Of a stretch of DNA of 64,000 nucleotides, positions 59,273 through 64,000 are shown in pieces. A program made the translations under genes and the position numbers. Within the stretch, counting starts at the first letter, position 1. Every line of letters starts with the position of its first letter. Under the pieces are notes generated by a model, which had not been told where the DNA came from, did not search any database, and saw only the letters and a list, made by a program, of their open reading frames with translations. The stretch is from Sesamum alatum (lineage: Eukaryota > Streptophyta > Magnoliopsida > Lamiales > Pedaliaceae), in assembly GCA_034509735.1 (NCBI GenBank), contig JACGWO010000007.1:1612001-1676000 (forward strand). The letters run 5' to 3'.

Positions 59273-59614
59273 GAGAAAATTGCAATTTTGATCTCAAAAT
59301 GTAGGATGATTTGTAATATTAGTCTCATACTTTTTGAAATAACCAACATTAATCTCATACTTTAGGAAAACATTGCAAAGTTAGTTCCACCGTAGCAATA
59401 TTAGTCCCACACTTTATAAAAGCATTGTAAAATTAGTCCCACATTTTAGCAAAATGTTGCAAAATTGGTCCCAAAATTTGTCCCAAATGTTGCAAAGTTA
59501 ATCCCAAAAGTTGCAATTTTTTCACAGTGGTACTAACTTTGCAATGTCTTCCCAAAATTTGGGACTAATATTGCAAACTATTGTATACTTTGGGACCAAA
59601 ATTACAATTTTCTC
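59273..59614. mobile_element. Foldback MITE, 9 bp TSD ATTGATGTG
   Basis: The 342 bp element has ends GAGAAAATTGCAATTTTGATC and, in reverse, GAGAAAATTGTAATTTTGGTC. Exact repeats ATTGATGTG lie at 59264-59272 and 59615-59623. Inside, TTAGTCCCACA and TTGCAAA words recur as short tandem blocks. Confidence 0.87.
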
Positions 59615-59947
59615 ATTGATGTGGGAGGCAATAAATTTTTTAGAAGTTTCGGGGGTTGTGTTGCGTTTTCTTTTTGTTAATGAAAGTTTTAACCTATTCG
59701 TGTGTTTTTAGGGGAGTAAAATGTAGTAAACTCATTTCAAATTATTGTTTAAATTCCTTTTCGAGCTAGTCTTCGTTAAATTTGTTACATAGAACTCATC
59801 TTTTTCTTCATAAGTTTCTACGTCGTCTTGTTTGTGTGTTTCGTACATAATAGATAATAAACACTACAAGAAAACAACTACGAGGAATGTTGCAACGAGA
59901 TTAATTTTGCAGCTAATGATCAATGAACTAATAATGAATATTTCCTA

Positions 59948-60221
59948 CACTATAAGAAAAATGCTTAATAACAACGAAAAAAAATCAGCATTGAACTAAT
60001 TAGTAAGCAAAATTTTCGTTGCTAATGCATTTTTTAATACAAGAAATTTACTTGCTAATTAATTTAGCAATGATAACACTTGCTAACAAATTTAGCAATG
60101 AATTGTTTAAAATATATATTAAGTAATGTAGCTTAGCAATGAAAATTTTACTTGCTAATTAATTCGACGCTGATTTCAGCAATAAATTTTTCCGTTGCTA
60201 TTAAGCTATTTTCTTGTAGTG
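59948..60221. mobile_element. CACTA-type MITE, TSD CTA
   Basis: Ends are CACTATAAGAAAAATG and, in reverse, CACTACAAGAAAATAG, flanked by CTA at 59945-59947 and 60222-60224. The 274 bp interior has TAGCAACGAA and TTAGCAAG repeats. A further left-end fragment of this family begins near 59870. Confidence 0.85.
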
Positions 60222-60633
60222 CTAGCAAATTATGTATTGAAAATATCCTCATAGAAGTTGGTATAAGAACTGAAAATCAGATTTATTTATTTGTTTATTT
60301 TTTTTGAAATTATGGGACTAATTTCATGAATCACATAAGCTATAGGATTAAAAGTGTATAAAGCCAAAATTATGGGATCAACTGAAAATGAGATTTACTT
60401 ATTTACTTTTTTTTTTTTTTGAAGTTATGGGACTAATTTCATGAATCACGTAAGCTATCAGATTAAAATGATATAAAGTTAAAATTATGGGATCAAAAAT
60501 AAATTTTTTTTTTATATGTGTCGGTAAAATTTGATTTATAGATTTTAAATATTCCATAATCCCAATAATTAGTATTATACAATTTTTATTTTTTATTCGT
60601 AAAACGAGGATCAAAACAGGTGAAAAGAGAAAA

Positions 60634-60911
60634 CACTACAAGAAAATTGTTCAATAGCAACGAAAAAAATTTAACATCGAGCTAATTAGCAAGTAAATTT
60701 TCATTGCTAATTTACATTATTCAATACAAGAAATTTACTTGCTAATACATTTAGCATCGAAAATTTAACTTGCTAATGTATTTAGCAACAAATTGTTTAA
60801 AATATATATTAAATAGTGTAGATTAAGAACGAAAATTTTAGTTTTTAATTAAGTCAATGCTGATTTTAATATCGAATTTTTTCATAGCTATTTAGTCATT
60901 TTCTTGTAGTG
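60634..60911. mobile_element. CACTA-type MITE, TSD AAA
   Basis: Ends are CACTACAAGAAAATTG and, in reverse, CACTACAAGAAAATGAC, flanked by AAA on both sides. Same family as 59948-60221. Confidence 0.85.
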
Positions 60912-60945
60912 AAATTAGCACAACCAAATCCACTTCAACATAGCG

Positions 60946-61145
60946 TTCTTGGATTCTGTTGCACCATGTCACTTTGATTTTATTTATTTATTTATTTTGG
61001 AATAACATAAAACAAACTAAAGATTTTTACTTAATTTAAATTAAGTTTGATTATATATACAAATCAATTACATAAATTACAATAAATAAGATGATTGGAC
61101 TCTCCTAATTAACTTATAAACTAAAAACATGTCAAGTATATATTC
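60946..61145. repeat. Uninterrupted copy of the block split at 42762-42870 / 45781-45905
   Basis: GTTGCACCATGTCAC, AATTAAGTTTGATTAT, ACAAATCAATTACATAAATT and GGACTCTCCTAATT occur without the 2.9 kb insertion seen at 42871-45780. Confidence 0.65.
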
Positions 61146-61322
61146 ATATATACTATACAAGTTAACTTCAGTTTTGCTGAAACTTTTTCAAGCTAGCGTT
61201 TCTCCACAAGTAACTAAAACAACTTTAAGGGATCATTACAACGTGGTTGTTAAAATTTGGTGTAATTACAAATTTCTCGTGGTCTGAAAAAATACATTTA
61301 ATACTTCTAACGTTTGTTTCCG

Positions 61323-62405
61323 TCTAACAAATAGATCTATTATATATCCATTAGTCAAAATTCATAAAATTTGTTAATATCAACAAAGAAAAAAGATGCT
61401 TACTAATTACCTTGATTGATTTATAATGACTTATTGCAGGTCAAAGAAATATTTTTTTTTACCAAACTATCCTTCTAGGGGAAATAGCACTTTTGGTTCC
61501 ATAAATTAGGCTCGTTTCACTTTTGATACCATTTCATTATGGGAGTAATCCTTTTAGTTACATAAGTTACAAAAACTAATAGTTTTGGTCTATATCCATA
61601 TTTCCTTCTATAATTTAGCGGAGTTGGCCACATGCCCCGCATGTGGCCGTTGCTCTTTTTGGCCTGGAGGGAAAATTATCTGACTAGTTTAGGTTTATGA
61701 ATAGACACATTCATTTGCCCTAAATCGTACACAACCCCAAATTCCTCAAACTCAAATCACCCCAAAAAATCTCCTGAAATCCAGAATGAAGAACTTGAAA
61801 GAAAGGCGAGATTCCAGCATTGGGGTGGAAGAAATAACAAGGATTGTTGAAGCGATGAGCTTGCGTGACCCCAAGTTCAATGGAGATTCCCAACCCCCCT
61901 GGTTATAGTAAATAGCACATTATTATGATAGACTTGTCCATGTGTACTTAGACGTAACAGGAGAAGTGAGATAAGTGGGGAGTGATGCAGAAGGAGATAG
62001 TGATCAAGTTTTTTCTTATAGTGAATTTGATGTAGGCAGTGATGCGGAGGATGAAGGGGGGGGGGGGGGGAACACACAATTGGATGAAGTGGTAGAGGGT
62101 TCAATGGGGGAAAAGGAAAGAGAGAGTTCGGGTGAAAAGTGAGGGAGATGGTGATTTCTCTAATTTTGAGGATTTTGATACTGATAAGGATTCTAATGAA
62201 GAGGGTGGGCCTAGGTATCCTGCTTTTAGTGCTGTAGATGTTGTGGAAATTGTGTGATTTGTGTTTACAATCATATCTCAAAATAACAATACATATCAAA
62301 TCAATATAATAATTTATCACAGTAATATATAGTAAGGAAATAAATGAAATAAAACTTGAGAAATTAGAAAAGCTGCACCGATGGAGAGTCACGAGGAGCC
62401 AGACA
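61323..62405 (+). repeat. Right arm of the 1.1 kb inverted duplication (truncated MULE plus flank)
   Basis: This is the inverted copy of 55003-56126. The MULE end GGGGAAATAGCACTTTTGG begins at about 61479. The acidic N-terminal region of a MuDR-type transposase lies at about 62000-62260 (VVEGSMGEKERESS, DTDKDSNEEGGPRYP). The arm ends in CACGAGGAGCC-AGACATTTA, matching the left arm start. A G run at 62058-62070 differs in length from the C run of the other arm. Confidence 0.8.
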
Positions 62406-63330
62406 TTTAGATTGCAAAAATATGTACTAGCAAGTGCACTAGCTATCAAGTAGTATAAAAAGATTCGATCCGCGAGGATTTAATGAAGTAATTACCACAA
62501 CTATGACTAACCCCTAATTATTTGGATGATCGAAAGTTTGGATGATTTATGAATCTTACCAAAAAAAATAATAAAATCAACTATAGCAAGCAATTACGTC
62601 GGAGACAAAGAAAATACAGATTTCGAGAGAAGCGCTACGACTATAGGTCCACCTAATCGATACAACGCATTCAATATTAACGAATCAATCAAACAAACAA
62701 GTATTTTTGCACACTGAGGTTTCTCCCTATTTAATACAATACACTCTCTCGAGCTATAACGAACTTACTATTATCAAGGAATTAGGCTCTCCTCTCCAAA
62801 ACTCGTGACAATAATGCATTAAGATTTATGAAAAACCTATGAAATCAGATAGATTATGCTTGTGTATGTCTACACATCACTCAACCCACACCATGAATTA
62901 CTCTATCCATTATGCTAAATTCCCTCTCGATTCATCAACCTAATTGAAAGAATCTAAGAGATGATCAAGCTCTCAAATAATGGCAAACAAAACACAAATA
63001 ATTCATGGACATACGAAAAAAACAACTAGATTAATCCAAAAACTATTTAATACATTGTATAAATTAGGCTTTCCATAAGTCTTAGCACAAAAAGAGATTA
63101 GTTCATCCAAATTCTAACTAAAACTAAAGAGAAAGATTGAGAAAAATTGTTGAAAAATTGAATCCCCTTCTTCTCCTCATTTCTTCCTTATATAATGAGT
63201 CCTAACTGAGGTAGGAAAGGAATAGGATTCCACTTATCATAAAACTCTTTTCCTTTTCTAATCCTATTCTTACCAAAACTCTAAGGTAGATTGTAAAGGA
63301 AATATAATCTCTTTTTTGAATGACCTAAAG
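62406..63330. other. Unclassified repeat-like non-coding sequence
   Basis: It begins with GCAAGTGCACTAGCTATCAAG and TTCGATCCGCGAGGATT, words I associate with non-coding parts of plant LTR retrotransposons, but I found no LTR pair, primer site or coding domain. No gene is seen. Confidence 0.35.
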
Positions 63331-63700
63331 TCAGAATTTCAGTTTCTACAAGTCAGCGCGTCTTCGAATTCCGCCCAGCGAATGTCTGATAATCCGTGGG
63401 TCACAGGTTGGAAATGAGGTTTTCGTGGTGCGAATATATAACAACTTATCTCAAGACAAGGATAACTCCGTGCTATTTTTGAAGGGCGGAGTGGATTTTC
63501 TGTTGCAAATCGTATTCGATCTCCTATTCTATTCAACATACACAAGCCATGTATATAAAATCTTTTTCTAAATAATATACATGATGTTATCTTTATACAC
63601 GTGGCATGTGTGTTGAAGACCGTAAATATGAGATGGAATACGATCAGAAATAAAAAATACAATCCGTAAATATTGTAAACTTTATTATATTTTTTTCTTC
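63331..63700. repeat. Copy of the 29340-29550 sequence
   Basis: TCTATTCAACATACAC, ATGTTATCTTTATACACGTG and a GTGTTGAAG...GATGGAATACGATCAGAAA tract parallel the order at 29400-29540. The minus-strand frames at both places share LFR, LNR and AT-N-P residues, so this is a dispersed repeat that may carry an old coding sequence I cannot name. Confidence 0.5.
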
Positions 63701-64000
63701 TGATCTAACCTCAAATTGTTGGCTGAATCATAATGTACAATCGAAGTTTCACATTACTTTATGAGGAAACAAAAAAAGGGGCAAACGCCAGTAACACGAA
63801 CATTTAGAATTTATTTTACTTTATATATAAGTAACTAGCATGTGATCCATGCACGGATTCTTCAAGAAAATCACAGATAAACTAAAATTATTATAAATAA
63901 CAAATACAATTATTAAATATTGACTATATTGATTATTTTAATTTTCCCACGTGATGGCCAGCTGGCCTAGATGCTTTAATTTCGCTATTTCAACGCTCTT
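63701..64000. other. AT-rich sequence to window end, no gene seen
   Basis: Nothing with coding or structural signal is visible. Confidence 0.5.

Noticed and set aside
1..64000. CRISPR arrays, operons, rRNA genes, replication origins
   Set aside because: None seen; the window is plant nuclear DNA and no repeat-spacer pattern or rRNA signature is present.

Overview
The window is nuclear DNA of a flowering plant. Its genes carry many GT-AG introns, one encodes a chloroplast-type protein and one a plant mitochondrial enzyme. AT-rich spacers are packed with plant transposon classes: MULE, PIF/Harbinger, CACTA, SINE, LINE and Ty1/copia. Gene content suggests a dicot; an asterid is my guess only.

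Left part (1-23 kb) is the conserved genic part. It holds a complete 14-exon 3-hydroxyisobutyryl-CoA hydrolase gene (minus strand, mitochondrial valine catabolism), a 7-exon transmembrane nine (TM9SF/TMN) gene (plus, Golgi/endosome), a small single-exon membrane-protein gene (minus) and a 7-exon chloroplast YbaB/EbfC-type protein gene of the STIC2 kind (minus). For the three multi-exon genes I could join the exons in frame from start to stop. Between and inside them lie a solo LTR, several foldback MITEs with 9-10 bp target duplications, a PIF/Tourist MITE and a clean SINE.

Middle and right part (25-64 kb) is a cytosolic sulfotransferase (SOT) cluster overrun by transposons. Only one SOT copy (27703-28662) is intact. 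Others lie at 36553-37549 (frameshifts and a stop), 47.2-47.7 kb (two short fragments), 57490-57914 (N-terminal half) and 58099-59090 (nearly intact, one 5' frameshift). Around them are a MULE nested in the terminal repeat of another MULE, a full Ty1/copia element with TSD CATTC, two degenerate LINEs, a tRNA-Ala(CGC), four tandem units of about 178 bp, and a plant-mobile-domain (PMD) gene fragment fused to an antisense SOT fragment. A 1.1 kb inverted duplication of a truncated MULE (55003-56126 and 61323-62405) brackets the PMD/SOT block.

The genes do not form a pathway. The main story is decay of a SOT tandem array by element insertion and rearrangement. One technical signal matters: the two copia LTRs differ only by single-base indels in or beside short runs, and several reading-frame breaks in repeats are of the same kind. 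Some of the broken genes here may therefore be assembly errors in poorly polished repeats.
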